DNA of 64,000 nucleotides from assembly GCF_005222205.1 (NCBI RefSeq), contig NZ_CP032346.1, positions 849,001 through 913,000 of the forward strand, written 5' to 3'. The notes under the pieces are model-generated. The model had not been told where the DNA came from and made no database searches. It saw only the letters and a program-made list of their open reading frames with translations. The DNA comes from Azospirillum brasilense (lineage in GTDB: Bacteria > Pseudomonadota > Alphaproteobacteria > Azospirillales > Azospirillaceae). This document shows, in pieces, positions 27,944 through 37,226 of the stretch. Position 1 is the first letter of the stretch, and each line of letters starts with the position of its first letter. The position numbers and the translations under genes were made by a program.

Positions 27944-28417
27944 ATGCGCCTCGTTCTCTTCGAACCGGACATTCCCCAGAACGCCGGGACTCTGATGCGT
28001 CTGGCGGCGGGACTCGGGGTAGCGCTGGACCTGATCGAGCCCTGCGGCTTCGTTCTGGACGACCGCAAGCTGCGGCGGGCCGGCATGGACTACATCGACC
28101 AGCTTGCCCTGGTCCGGCACAGCTCCTGGGGCGCCTACCGGGCGTTGCCGCAGGCCGGGCGGCTGGTCCTGCTGACCACCCGCGGCGCCGTTCCCTACAC
28201 CGATTTCGCTTTCGCGCCCGACGACCGGATCATGGTCGGGCGCGAGAGCGCCGGGGTGCCCGACGAGGTGCACGAGGCCGCCGACGCCCGTCTGGTCATT
28301 CCGTTGAAGCCGCCCGCCCGGTCGCTGAATGTTGCGCTGAGTGCCGCGATGGTGTTGGGTGAGGCGCTGCGGCAGACGGCCGCATTGCCGAGCCCCCCGC
28401 CCCTCCCCTCGCCCTGA
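27944..28417 (+). CDS. trmL: tRNA (cytidine/uridine-34) 2'-O-methyltransferase
   Basis: A 157-residue SPOUT-class methyltransferase. The knot motifs are intact: [20 protein letters not shown] at the N-terminus, [17 protein letters not shown], and [20 protein letters not shown]. TrmL modifies the wobble ribose of tRNA-Leu isoacceptors. The ATG at 27944 is the only sensible start. It is divergent from petA and lies 20 bp upstream of hemF, so the two may be co-transcribed. Confidence 0.93.
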   Translation: MRLVLFEPDIPQNAGTLMRLAAGLGVALDLIEPCGFVLDDRKLRRAGMDYIDQLALVRHSSWGAYRALPQAGRLVLLTTRGAVPYTDFAFAPDDRIMVGRESAGVPDEVHEAADARLVIPLKPPARSLNVALSAAMVLGEALRQTAALPSPPPLPSP

Positions 28418-28437
28418 CCGATGCCGGACGCCCGCCC

Positions 28438-29325
28438 ATGACCACCTCCCCCGCCGACGCCATGGACATCAGAGCCGCCCGTCAGGCCCAGGCCAGCGCC
28501 TGGTTCGCCGAGCTGCGCGACCGCATCTGCGCCGAGTTCGAACGGATCGAGGACGAGCTGACCGGCACCCATTCCGACCTGCCGCCGGGCCGCTTCGAGC
28601 GCAAGGGCTGGCAGCGCCCCGACCATGGCGGCGGCGAGGGCGGCGGCGGCGTGATGTCGGTGATGCGCGGCCGCGTGTTCGAGAAGGTGGGGGTCAACGT
28701 CTCCACGGTGCACGGCACCTTCAGCCCGGAGTTCCGCGCCAACATCCCCGGCGCCGCGGAGGACGGGCGGTTCTGGGCATCGGGGATCAGCCTCGTCGCG
28801 CACATGCGCTCGCCCCTGGTGCCGGCCACCCACATGAACACGCGCCACATCGTGACCAGCCTCGGCTGGTTCGGCGGCGGCGCCGACCTGACCCCGATGG
28901 TGCCCGACGAGCAGGACACCGCCGACTTCCACGCCGCCTTCCGCGGCGCCTGCGACCGCCACGACCCGACCTGCTACGCGCGTTACAAGGAGTGGTGCGA
29001 CCGCTACTTCTTCCTGCCGCACCGGGGCGAGGCGCGCGGCGTCGGCGGCATCTTCTACGACAACCTGGATTCCGGGAACTGGGAGGCCGACTTCGCTTTC
29101 ACCCGCGACGTGGGCTTGGCCTTCCTGGAGGTCTTCCCCGCCCTGGTCCGCCGCCACATGAACCGCCCTTGGACCCCCGAGCAGCGCGAGCACCAGCTGA
29201 TCCGCCGCGGCCGCTACGTCGAGTTCAACCTGCTCTACGACCGCGGGACGACCTTCGGCCTGAAGACCGGCGGCAACACCGAGGCCATATTGATGAGCAT
29301 GCCGCCCGAGGTGAAGTGGCCGTAA
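28438..29325 (+). CDS. hemF: Oxygen-dependent coproporphyrinogen III oxidase
   Basis: A 295-residue haem-biosynthesis enzyme converting coproporphyrinogen III to protoporphyrinogen IX with O2. Signature segments include [56 protein letters not shown], and [14 protein letters not shown]. Its presence indicates aerobic haem synthesis, consistent with the bc1 operon nearby. It ends 10 bp before the convergent CCA-adding enzyme gene. Confidence 0.97.
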   Translation: MTTSPADAMDIRAARQAQASAWFAELRDRICAEFERIEDELTGTHSDLPPGRFERKGWQRPDHGGGEGGGGVMSVMRGRVFEKVGVNVSTVHGTFSPEFRANIPGAAEDGRFWASGISLVAHMRSPLVPATHMNTRHIVTSLGWFGGGADLTPMVPDEQDTADFHAAFRGACDRHDPTCYARYKEWCDRYFFLPHRGEARGVGGIFYDNLDSGNWEADFAFTRDVGLAFLEVFPALVRRHMNRPWTPEQREHQLIRRGRYVEFNLLYDRGTTFGLKTGGNTEAILMSMPPEVKWP

Positions 29326-29335
29326 CGACGGCGCT

Positions 29336-30574
29336 TCACCCGAGACGCCGCCTCGCCTCCGCCAGACACGCCTCTCGTCCCGGACGGAAGTCCTCGGCGA
29401 TCCACCACGCCTCGACCTGCTTCAGCAGCGCGCCCACCGCCGGGCCGCGCGGCATCCCCATGGCCAGCAGGTCGCGCCCGGCAATGGGAAGGACCAGGGC
29501 CGGCAGATCCTCGGCGGTCGCCAGCGCCGCCTTCACCGCGTCGAGCGCCACCGGTCCGGGGGCGTCCAGCGCCGCCACCAGCACGAGGTCGCGGTACAGT
29601 TCGGCGTCGCCCAGCCGGTAGAGCGCCTGCCGCCGCTTCACACAACCGTCGGAGGGCGCCACGGCCATCGGCGGCTCGGTCAGGGCGGCGAGGCGGTCGC
29701 GGTCGGCGTTGGACAGGCGCAGAGTCTGGGCCACGGCCAGCGCCCCCGCCCGGTCGGTGTCCAGCACGGCGGCGAAGCGGCGCACCGCGTCGGGCGGCTC
29801 GTCCAGATCGTGCTCCAACCGGACCAGCCCGTCCAACCGTGCGGTGCGCACCGCCTCCGGCAACAGATGGGCCATCACGCCGAGCCGGATCATCAACTCC
29901 CAGGCCGACGCCGGATCGGGCGCCGCCAACAGGCGGGACAGCTCGCCCCGAACCCGCTCGCCGGACAGGGTGGGCAGGCGGGGGGCCATCTCCGCGCAGG
30001 CGGCCAGCGCCGCCGCGTCCGGGGCGCCGCGCCCGTAATGGGCGTGGAAGCGGAAGAAGCGCAGCAGGCGCAGCACGTCCTCCTCGATGCGCTGGCGCGG
30101 GTCGCCGACGAAACGCACCCGCCCGGCGGCCATGTCCGCCAATCCCCCGAAGGGGTCATAGACGCAGCCGTCCAGCGTGCAGCTCAGCGCGTTCATGGTC
30201 AGGTCGCGCCGGGCCGCGTCCTCCCGCCAGTCGTCGGTGAACTCGACGCGGGCGTGGCGCCCGAAGGTCTCGACGTCGCGGCGCAGCGTGGTGATCTCGT
30301 AATGGGCCTTCCCGACCACGGCGGTGATGGTGCCGTGCTCGATCCCGGTGGGGATGGCGCCGATGCCCGCGGCCTTCAGCAAGTCCATCACCCGCTCCGG
30401 CGGGGCGTGGGTGGCGATGTCGATGTCCTTGACCTTGCGGCCCAGCCACGCGTCGCGCACGCAGCCGCCGACGAAGCGGGCGTCCGCCCCTCCGGCGGCC
30501 AGGGCGTCGAACACGGCGCGCGTCTCGGGCGCGGTCATCCAGGGCTGGGGAGCGATGCGGGCGTTGACGGTCAT
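29336..30574 (-). CDS. CCA tRNA nucleotidyltransferase / poly(A) polymerase family
   Basis: A 412-residue class II nucleotidyltransferase. FVGGCVRDAWLGRKVKDIDI carries the catalytic GGxVRD and the DxD pair; RRDLTMNALSC and RIEEDVLRLLRFFRF follow as expected. In alphaproteobacteria this single-copy gene is normally the CCA-adding enzyme that finishes or repairs tRNA 3' ends. It is the last gene of a four-gene minus-strand group (DUF1285, NUDIX, DUF6111, this), a widely shared order in the class. Confidence 0.92.
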   Translation of the reverse strand: MTVNARIAPQPWMTAPETRAVFDALAAGGADARFVGGCVRDAWLGRKVKDIDIATHAPPERVMDLLKAAGIGAIPTGIEHGTITAVVGKAHYEITTLRRDVETFGRHARVEFTDDWREDAARRDLTMNALSCTLDGCVYDPFGGLADMAAGRVRFVGDPRQRIEEDVLRLLRFFRFHAHYGRGAPDAAALAACAEMAPRLPTLSGERVRGELSRLLAAPDPASAWELMIRLGVMAHLLPEAVRTARLDGLVRLEHDLDEPPDAVRRFAAVLDTDRAGALAVAQTLRLSNADRDRLAALTEPPMAVAPSDGCVKRRQALYRLGDAELYRDLVLVAALDAPGPVALDAVKAALATAEDLPALVLPIAGRDLLAMGMPRGPAVGALLKQVEAWWIAEDFRPGREACLAEARRRLG

Positions 30575-30616
30575 GGCGGCAGGCTAGCCCGCAAGGCATT
30601 CAATTGCCAGAGACGC

Positions 30617-30907
30617 TCAATTGCCGGAAGGCCCGCCGCCGACCACCCGCCCGTCTTCGACATGGGCCGGGGTGTAGGGCGTGTGCGGCGCCACCCCGCT
30701 GGTCAGGGCGACGGAGCCCAAGGTCACCGCCATCGCCGCCACCCCGGCGAAGACCAGCCAAGGCCAGGGCGCCGTCGCCCACCAGGGGGCCGGGGTGTGC
30801 GCCTCCTCCGCCTCGCGGCGGCGGCGCTCGACGACCAGCACATAGAGGGCATAGCCGACCGTGGGCAGGAACAGCGGCAGGATGACCGTCAGGAAGATCC
30901 GCAGCAC
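30617..30907 (-). CDS. Small membrane protein, DUF6111-like
   Basis: A 96-residue protein with two hydrophobic segments (FLTVILPLFLPTVGYALYVL and WLVFAGVAAMAVTLGSVAL) separated by a charged linker ERRRREAEEAH. Position and size fit the DUF6111 proteins commonly found between the CoA pyrophosphatase and CCA-adding enzyme genes. It lies 13 bp after the NUDIX gene and 42 bp before the CCA gene. Its function is unknown. The assignment is from context and topology more than from sequence signatures. Confidence 0.75.
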   Translation of the reverse strand: MLRIFLTVILPLFLPTVGYALYVLVVERRRREAEEAHTPAPWWATAPWPWLVFAGVAAMAVTLGSVALTSGVAPHTPYTPAHVEDGRVVGGGPSGN

Positions 30908-30920
30908 CGCGCCGCCCGCC

Positions 30921-31640
30921 TTACGATGGACCGCCGGCGGGCTGGTCGCCCAGGCGATCGGTTCCCAGGCCGTCGCAGCCCAGCCCTTCAGCGCGCAGGA
31001 CGTCGCAGAGGTTGACCAGCATCCCCGCCGTCGCTCCCCAGATGAAGCGCTGCTGGTACGGGAAGGCGTAGAAAAAACGCTGGGCGCCCTGGAACTCGCG
31101 GCTGTGGCGCTGCGGGTTGGTCGGGTCGAGGATGGCGGCCAGCGGCACCTCGAACACTTCCGCCACCTCGGTCGGGTCGGGAGTCACCTGGAAGGGCGGG
31201 CGCACCAGCCCGACCACCGGAGTCACCCGGAAGCCGGTGCGCGTCACATAGGTGTCGAGCCGCCCCAGCACCTCGATATGGTCACGCGCCAGCCCGATCT
31301 CCTCCTCGGTCTCGCGCAGGGCGGTGTCCTCCGGGTCGCGGTCGTCGCTCTCCATCCGCCCGCCGGGGAAGCTGATCTGCCCGGCGTGGGCGGTCAGGTT
31401 GGCGGTGCGCTGGGTGAAAATGACCGTCAGCTCCTCCGGACGGTCGACCAGCGGCACCAGAACGGCGGCCTCCCGCAGCTTGCCCTGCGACGGCTCGAAA
31501 CCGGGATTCAGATCATGGTCGCCGCGCACCTTGGCCGGGCGCAGGCCGGCGGCGGCGCTTCCCGGAAAGCGCTTGCGGACCTCATCGAGACTCACCCGCC
31601 AGGCAGCCTGCCCAGCGCGAAGAAGACCTTCTTGCTCCAT
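30921..31640 (-). CDS. CoA pyrophosphatase, NUDIX family
   Basis: A 239-residue NUDIX hydrolase. The NUDIX box spans residues about 94-116 (GRMESDD... RETEEEIGL) with the UPF0035-type element LTAHAGQISFPGG just before it, diagnostic of CoA diphosphatases (E. coli NudL-like). It splits CoA and its derivatives to phosphopantetheine and 3',5'-ADP. The ATG at 31640 overlaps DUF1285 by 49 bp; a GTG at 31595 that overlaps the DUF1285 stop (GTGA) is an equally good start. Confidence 0.9.
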   Translation of the reverse strand: MEQEGLLRAGQAAWRVSLDEVRKRFPGSAAAGLRPAKVRGDHDLNPGFEPSQGKLREAAVLVPLVDRPEELTVIFTQRTANLTAHAGQISFPGGRMESDDRDPEDTALRETEEEIGLARDHIEVLGRLDTYVTRTGFRVTPVVGLVRPPFQVTPDPTEVAEVFEVPLAAILDPTNPQRHSREFQGAQRFFYAFPYQQRFIWGATAGMLVNLCDVLRAEGLGCDGLGTDRLGDQPAGGPS

Positions 31641-32176
31641 ACCCCCACCTCAGCCTCACCATCATGGCCGCGCGTGTCGGCCCGGTCCACCAATTCGTAG
31701 TAGACCGGCCGGAGAATTCGCGCTTCGAGCCCGTTTCTTATGAGGATATAGGGCGTCGGCTCGCCATTTTCAGCATTGTGGACGACCCTGATCGGATGAT
31801 CCGGCCCGCATTCAACCCATTCGTCTAAATTTGTACGGAATGACAGGACCTGTTCGTCTCCACCTCCGCTTGCAGTCATTTCCACGGCGACGAAGGGCGT
31901 GTCCTCGACCACGATCCGCCCGCGCTCGACCGGGGTGACCAGCCAGAAGTCGCCGGCCTCGTCGCGCCGCAGGACGGTGGCGAACAGCTTGACCAGCTCG
32001 ATCCGCCGGATCGGGTCGCCCTCGTGGAACCAGGTGCCGTCGCGGGCGATGCGGATGTCGAACCGCTGCTCCCTTGCGGTCAGGGGCAGGCTATCGACGT
32101 TTTCCTCACCTGTCATCCCACCGGGGCGCGTTTCATTTGGGCGCTTGTCATTCGCCCCGTCATTGCCGACCTTCAT
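31592..32176 (-). CDS. DUF1285 family protein
   Basis: A 194-residue protein of the DUF1285 group. Typical segments are FDIRIARDGTWFHEGDPIRR, ELVKLFATVLRRDEAGDFWL, VTPVERGRIVVEDTPFVAVE, and GLEARILRPVYYELVD. Its role is unknown. The ATG at 32176 (MKVGNDG) is chosen over a longer frame. It is the first gene of the minus-strand group ending with the CCA-adding enzyme and is divergent from the MoxR gene. Confidence 0.88.
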   Translation of the reverse strand: MKVGNDGANDKRPNETRPGGMTGEENVDSLPLTAREQRFDIRIARDGTWFHEGDPIRRIELVKLFATVLRRDEAGDFWLVTPVERGRIVVEDTPFVAVEMTASGGGDEQVLSFRTNLDEWVECGPDHPIRVVHNAENGEPTPYILIRNGLEARILRPVYYELVDRADTRGHDGEAEVGVWSKKVFFALGRLPGG

Positions 32177-32365
32177 CGCTAGCCTTCTCGTCTTTTTCGA
32201 GCCTGAGGGGCACAGAGGGAACTGGCCGCGCAACGTAATTTCGCCATACTCGTCACATAGGTCCGGACTGGCGGATTTGCCACGATGGCCGTTTCGACAC
32301 CAGCGGTCATGATTGAGCGGTCATGATTGCCCACCGAGTGCATGGTCTTAAACGGGAGCAGAGAC

Positions 32366-33397
32366 GTGAGCGCAACCGACGCCGCTAATCCGAGCCAGAG
32401 CTTTCCCGCCGGCGAGAACCCGCACCAGCTCATGGCGGAGATCGAGGCGCTGGGCGGCCGGCTGACCCATGTCCGCGACCGCATCGGCCGGATCATCTTC
32501 GGCCAGCAGGAGGTCATCGACCTCACGCTCATCACGCTTCTGGCCGGCGGCCACGTGCTGCTGATCGGCGTGCCGGGCCTCGCCAAGACGCGGCTGGTCG
32601 AGACGCTGGGCACGGTGCTGGGCCTCGCCGAGAAGCGCATCCAGTGCACGCCCGACCTGATGCCCGCCGACATCCTGGGGTCGGAGGTGCTGGAGGAAAA
32701 CGAGCAGGGCCGCCGCTCCTTCCGCTTCATTCCCGGGCCGGTGTTCAGCCAGCTCCTGATGGCGGACGAGATCAACCGCGCCAGCCCGCGCACCCAGTCC
32801 GCCCTGCTCCAGGCGATGCAGGAGCGGCGCGTGTCGGTCGCCGGCCAGTACCACGCCCTGCCCCAGCCCTTCCACGTGCTGGCCACCCAGAACCCGCTGG
32901 AGCAGGAGGGTACATACCCGCTTCCGGAAGCCCAGCTCGACCGCTTCCTGATGCAGATCGACGTCGATTACCCGGACCGCGACGCCGAGCGGCGGATGAT
33001 GATCGCCACCACCGGTTCGCTGGACGAGCAGGCGGTGACGGTGCTCTCGCCCGCCGACCTCCAGGTGGCGCAACGGCTGGTCCGCCGCGTGCCGGTCAGC
33101 GAGGGGGTGGTGGACGGCATCCTCGACCTCGTGCGGCGGGGCCGCCCGGAGGCGACCGACCTGCCGGAGGTGCAGCGCCACGTCGCCTGGGGCCCCGGCC
33201 CGCGCGCCAGCCAGGCGCTGATGCTCGCCGCCCGCGCCCGCGCGGTGCTGGACGGGCGGCTGGCGCCGTCGCTGGACGACGTGGTGGCCCTGGCGAAGCC
33301 CGTGCTGCGCCACCGCATGGCGCTGAACTTCGCAGCTCGGGCGGACGGGATCACGCTGGACGACATCATCAACCGCCTCTGCGCCCCGCTGTCGTAA
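32366..33397 (+). CDS. MoxR-family AAA+ ATPase
   Basis: An AAA+ ATPase of about 343 residues. Walker A is GVPGLAKTRLVE, Walker B LLMADEINRASP, and the MoxR sensor stretch is VLATQNPLEQEGTYPLPEAQ. MoxR proteins act as chaperones for metal-centre insertion or for assembly of von Willebrand/DUF58 partner complexes. I place the start at the GTG at 32366 because GGGAG lies about 8 bases upstream; ATGs at 32342 and 32327 have no such signal. The DUF58 gene follows 10 bp later. Confidence 0.92.
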   Translation: MSATDAANPSQSFPAGENPHQLMAEIEALGGRLTHVRDRIGRIIFGQQEVIDLTLITLLAGGHVLLIGVPGLAKTRLVETLGTVLGLAEKRIQCTPDLMPADILGSEVLEENEQGRRSFRFIPGPVFSQLLMADEINRASPRTQSALLQAMQERRVSVAGQYHALPQPFHVLATQNPLEQEGTYPLPEAQLDRFLMQIDVDYPDRDAERRMMIATTGSLDEQAVTVLSPADLQVAQRLVRRVPVSEGVVDGILDLVRRGRPEATDLPEVQRHVAWGPGPRASQALMLAARARAVLDGRLAPSLDDVVALAKPVLRHRMALNFAARADGITLDDIINRLCAPLS

Positions 33398-33407
33398 GGA
33401 CCCGCCG

Positions 33408-34307
33408 ATGGCCAGCCCCACTCTCGGCGCCACCACCCTGCGGGCGCAGCAGCGCGCGGAGGGGCTGGCCGCCACCCTGCCGCCGCTTCTGGTCGCGGCG
33501 GAGCGCGTCGCCTCCACGGTGGCGCAGGGCGTGCACGGGCGGCGCCGCGTCGGGCTGGGCGAGACCTTCTGGCAGTTCCGCCGCTACCAGCCCGGCGATT
33601 CGCCGCAGATGATCGACTGGCGGCAGTCCGGCAAGACCCAGCCCGTCTATGTGCGCGAGAACGAGTGGGAGGCTGCCCAGACCGTCTGGCTGTGGCGCGA
33701 CCGCTCGCCCTCCATGGACTACCGCTCGGTCAACGGCCTGCCGACGAAGCGGGAGCGCGCCGACCTGCTGACCCTCGCCACCGCGGTGCTTCTGGTGCGC
33801 GGCGGCGAGCGGGTCGGCCTGCTGAACTCCGGCCAGCGCCCGGACCATGGCAAGTTCGCCCTGAACCGCATGGCCGGTCAGATGACCGACCCGCGCAACG
33901 CCCATTCCCCCGACGCGCTGCCGCAGCCCGAGCCGCTGCCCCGCCACGCCCAGGTGGTCCTGGTCGGCGACCTGCTGTCGCCGCTGCCGGAGATCCACGC
34001 CACCGTGGCGGCGCTCACCGGACGCGGCGTGCGCGGCCACCTGCTGCAGATCCTCGACCCGGCGGAGGAGACCCTGCCCTACGAGGGCCGCGTCGAGTTC
34101 GAAGGCTTCGAAGGCGAAGAGGAACTGCTGGTCCCGCGGGTCGAGGCAGTGCGCGAGACCTACCTGGAGCGGCTGCGCGCCCATCAGGACGGTCTGGACG
34201 CGCTCGCCCGCACCGCCGGCTGGACCTACGCCGTCCACCGCACCGACCGGCCGCCACAGACGGCCCTGCTCGGGCTGTGGGGCGCCCTGGCGCGGGAGGC
34301 GGTTTAG
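33408..34307 (+). CDS. DUF58 domain protein
   Basis: A 299-residue protein with the DUF58 signature FRRYQPGDSPQMIDWRQSGK, then YVRENEWEAAQTVWLWRDRS, which resembles the start of a VWA-like fold (DRSPSMDYRS). It is the invariable partner of MoxR in bacterial gene clusters related to BatA/CoxE. No membrane segment is visible. It is followed by the repeat at 34319-34433 and then by two large membrane-protein genes of the same cluster. Confidence 0.9.
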   Translation: MASPTLGATTLRAQQRAEGLAATLPPLLVAAERVASTVAQGVHGRRRVGLGETFWQFRRYQPGDSPQMIDWRQSGKTQPVYVRENEWEAAQTVWLWRDRSPSMDYRSVNGLPTKRERADLLTLATAVLLVRGGERVGLLNSGQRPDHGKFALNRMAGQMTDPRNAHSPDALPQPEPLPRHAQVVLVGDLLSPLPEIHATVAALTGRGVRGHLLQILDPAEETLPYEGRVEFEGFEGEEELLVPRVEAVRETYLERLRAHQDGLDALARTAGWTYAVHRTDRPPQTALLGLWGALAREAV

Positions 34308-34318
34308 GTGGGGCCGCG

Positions 34319-34433
34319 CATTGCCCCCACCCTCCCGCTTCGCGGGTCCCTCCCTCCCCCGCTTCGCAGGGGAGGGCCAGTACGCAAAATCCCCTCCCCT
34401 GCGAAGCGGGGGAGGGTTAGGGAGGGGGCAATC
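34319..34433. repeat. Long GC-rich inverted repeat between DUF58 and DUF4159 genes
   Basis: Perfect 24-bp arms lie at 34353-34376 and 34392-34415 with a 15-bp loop. Outer arms of about 17 bp (ATTGCCCCC... pairing with ...GGGGGCAAT) extend the hairpin with imperfections to the full interval. It looks like a dispersed extragenic palindromic element rather than a terminator: there is no T-run, and the downstream genes belong to the same cluster. Confidence 0.75.
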
Positions 34434-34475
34434 GCTTCGCCCTCCATTCCTCATCCTCCAACAGCGTAGACGCCG

Positions 34476-37226
34476 ATGCTGGGTTTCGGACCGATCGCCT
34501 TTGCCGTTCCGTGGGTGCTGGCCGCCCTGGCCGTCCTGCCGGTGCTGTGGTGGCTGCTGCGCGTCACACCGCCGGCCCCGCGGGTGGTGCGCTTCCCCGC
34601 CATCCGGCTGCTGCGCGACCTGACGGCGCGGGAGGAGACTCCCGCCCGCACCCCGCTGTGGCTGCTGATCCTGCGCCTGATCGTCGCCGCGCTGCTGATC
34701 CTGGCGCTGGCCGGGCCGCTGCTGAATCCGCGCGCCGCCCTGCCGGGCAGCGGGCCGCTTCTGCTTCTGGTCGACAACGGCTGGGCGTCGGGCCGCGACT
34801 GGACGAGCCGCCGCGCCGCCATGGAGGAGCTGGTGTCGCAGGCGGAGCGGCAGAACCGCCCGGTCGTCCTGCTGCCGACCGCCCGGCCCGCCGGGGGCGA
34901 GGCGGTGAAGGCCAGCCCGCCCCTGCCCGCCTCGGAAGCCCGCCGCCTGATCCAGGCGCTGGAGCCACATCCCTGGCCGACCGACCGCGCCGGCGCGCTC
35001 GAGGCGGTGCGCGGGCTTGCCGCGCGCGGCTCCGCCCACACCGTCTGGCTGTCGGACGGCATCGGCGACCGCACCGCCCGCGGCCTCGCCGAGACGCTGC
35101 AGCGCATGGGCTCCCTGGAGATCCTCGACGATTCCGCGGAGAAGCCGCCCCACCTGCTGCTCCCGCCATCGTCGGAGGGCGCCGGCCTGTCGGCCCGCGT
35201 GGTGCGCGCCGACGCCTCGCGCCCGGAAAGCGTCACCGTGCGCCTGTCCGGCGCCGACGGCCGCCTGCTGACCCGCCAGCCCGTCGCCTTCGACGCCGGG
35301 CAGCTCACCCGCGAGGTGCGTTTCGAGGTGCCGGCGGAGCTGCGCAACGACGCCGCCAGCCTGCGCGTGGAGAACGACACCACCGCCGGGGCCACCGTCC
35401 TCCTTGATGAGCGCTGGCGCCGCCGCCCGGTCGGGCTGGCCTCGGGCCGCGCCAGCGGCGAGAACCAGCCGCTGCTGTCCGACCTGCACTATCTGGAACG
35501 GGCGCTGGCCCCCTACAACGAGGTGCGGCGCGGCGAGCCGGACGAGCTTCTCAAGCGCGACCTCGCCGTACTGGTGCTGTCGGACATCGGCGCCCTGACC
35601 GGGCAGGAAGCCCAGACCATCGAGGACTGGGTGCGCAAGGGCGGCGTCCTGCTGCGCTTCGCCGGGCCGCGGCTGGCCCAGAACCCCGACCGTCTGGTGC
35701 CGGTGCGCCTGCGTCTGGGCGACCGGGCGCTGGGCGGCGCCCTGTCCTGGTCGGAGCCGGCGAAGCTCCAGCCCTTCGACGGCCGCAGCCCCTTCGCCGG
35801 CCTGCACATCCCCGACGACGTCGCCGTCTCGCGGCAGGTGCTGGCCGAACCGGCGCTGGACCTCGCCGACCGCACCTGGGCGCGGCTCCAGGACGGCACG
35901 CCCCTGGTCACCTCGGAGAAGCGCGGAGACGGCTACATCGTGCTCGTCCACACCACCGCCAGCCCGGAATGGTCGAACCTGCCGATGTCCGGCCTGTTCG
36001 TCGACATGCTGCGCCGTCTGGTGACGCTGAGCGGCGGCGTCGCCGGGGGCGCCCATGGCGGCACGCTGGAGCCGCTGGAGGTGCTGGACGGCTTCGGCCG
36101 GCTGGTGCCGCCGCCGGCCGCCGCCTTCCCCATCGCCGGGGACGCCGGGGCCGACGTGCTCGGCCCGCGCCACCCGCCGGGCTTCTACGGCACTGAGGAA
36201 GCCCGCCGCGCCCTGAACCTGACCGCCACGCTGACGCGGATCGAGCCGCTGGGCGCCATGCCCGGCGGCGTCGCCCGCGGCCCCTACGGCACGCGGGGCG
36301 AGGTGGCGCTGAAGCCGGCGCTGCTCGGCATCGCGCTATCGCTCGCCATGATCGATCTGCTGATCGCCCTCATGCTGCGCGGCCTGCTCGGCGGCTGGCG
36401 CTTCGGCGGCAAGGGAGGCGGTGGCAAGCGTCGCCGGGCCGGGGCCGCCGCCGCGGTCCTGCTGACGCTGGGCGCGGCGCTGCCCATGGCCGCGGTGCCC
36501 TGGTCCTCCGCCCGCGCCGACGACGCGCAGTCGACCAAGGTGACGGCGGAGACCTACCTCGCCTATGTGCGCACCGGCAACGGCGCGGTGGACGACACCT
36601 CGCGCGCCGGGTTGGAAAGCCTCGTGGACGTGCTGACCCGCCGCACCGCGGTGGAGGCGGCCGGGGCGGTGGGCGTCGATCCGGAAACCGACGAGCTGGC
36701 CTTCTACCCCCTGCTCTACTGGCCGGTGTCGGGCGGCCAGCGCGCGTTGAGCGACCACGCCCGCGCCCGGCTGAACGAGTACATGCGCAACGGCGGCACC
36801 ATCCTGTTCGACACGCGCGACCAGTCGGCGGGTGCCGTCGGCGGCAACCAGGCGCTCCAGGGGATGGTGGAGGGGCTGGACATCCCGCCGCTGGCCCTGG
36901 TGCCGCCCGACCATGTGCTGACCAAGTCCTTCTATCTGCTGAACGATTTCCCAGGCCGCTACAACGGCGGCAATCTGTGGATCGAGGCGCGCGAGGGTCG
37001 CGCCAACGACGGCGTGTCCCCGGTGCTGATCGGCGGCAACGACTGGGCCGCCGCCTGGGCGGCGAACCGCAACGGCCAGCCTCTGTACGCCGTCGTCCCC
37101 GGCGGGGAGCGGCAGCGCGAGATGGCCTACCGCTTCGGCGTCAACCTCGTCATGTACGCGCTGACCGGCAACTACAAGGCCGATCAGGTCCATGTGCCCG
37201 CGATCCTTGAGAGGCTCGGCCAGTGA
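34476..37226 (+). CDS. BatA-N-terminal/DUF4159 membrane protein
   Basis: A 916-residue inner-membrane protein. Two N-terminal helices (FAVPWVLAALAVLPVLWWLL, WLLILRLIVAALLILALAGP) match the BatA-type N-terminal domain. A central periplasmic or cytoplasmic part has a class I glutamine-amidotransferase-like stretch (VLVLSDIGALTGQEAQTIED). After a third membrane segment near residues 607-625, the DUF4159 domain occupies the C-terminus (TYLAYVRTGNGAVDDTSRAG, YMRNGGTILFDTRDQ, KSFYLLNDFPGRYNG). Its stop overlaps the GTG of the next gene. Function is not established; the MoxR/DUF58 context suggests a role in cell-envelope maintenance. Confidence 0.88.
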   Translation: MLGFGPIAFAVPWVLAALAVLPVLWWLLRVTPPAPRVVRFPAIRLLRDLTAREETPARTPLWLLILRLIVAALLILALAGPLLNPRAALPGSGPLLLLVDNGWASGRDWTSRRAAMEELVSQAERQNRPVVLLPTARPAGGEAVKASPPLPASEARRLIQALEPHPWPTDRAGALEAVRGLAARGSAHTVWLSDGIGDRTARGLAETLQRMGSLEILDDSAEKPPHLLLPPSSEGAGLSARVVRADASRPESVTVRLSGADGRLLTRQPVAFDAGQLTREVRFEVPAELRNDAASLRVENDTTAGATVLLDERWRRRPVGLASGRASGENQPLLSDLHYLERALAPYNEVRRGEPDELLKRDLAVLVLSDIGALTGQEAQTIEDWVRKGGVLLRFAGPRLAQNPDRLVPVRLRLGDRALGGALSWSEPAKLQPFDGRSPFAGLHIPDDVAVSRQVLAEPALDLADRTWARLQDGTPLVTSEKRGDGYIVLVHTTASPEWSNLPMSGLFVDMLRRLVTLSGGVAGGAHGGTLEPLEVLDGFGRLVPPPAAAFPIAGDAGADVLGPRHPPGFYGTEEARRALNLTATLTRIEPLGAMPGGVARGPYGTRGEVALKPALLGIALSLAMIDLLIALMLRGLLGGWRFGGKGGGGKRRRAGAAAAVLLTLGAALPMAAVPWSSARADDAQSTKVTAETYLAYVRTGNGAVDDTSRAGLESLVDVLTRRTAVEAAGAVGVDPETDELAFYPLLYWPVSGGQRALSDHARARLNEYMRNGGTILFDTRDQSAGAVGGNQALQGMVEGLDIPPLALVPPDHVLTKSFYLLNDFPGRYNGGNLWIEAREGRANDGVSPVLIGGNDWAAAWAANRNGQPLYAVVPGGERQREMAYRFGVNLVMYALTGNYKADQVHVPAILERLGQ

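Noticed and set aside
34319-34433. Palindrome read as a terminator for the DUF58 gene
   Set aside because: No T-run follows either stem, and the downstream gene belongs to the same cluster; a repeat element is more likely.
33369-36173. Minus-strand 934-codon open frame
   Set aside because: Antisense to DUF58 and DUF4159 genes and crosses the 34.3-kb palindrome; no recognisable domain.
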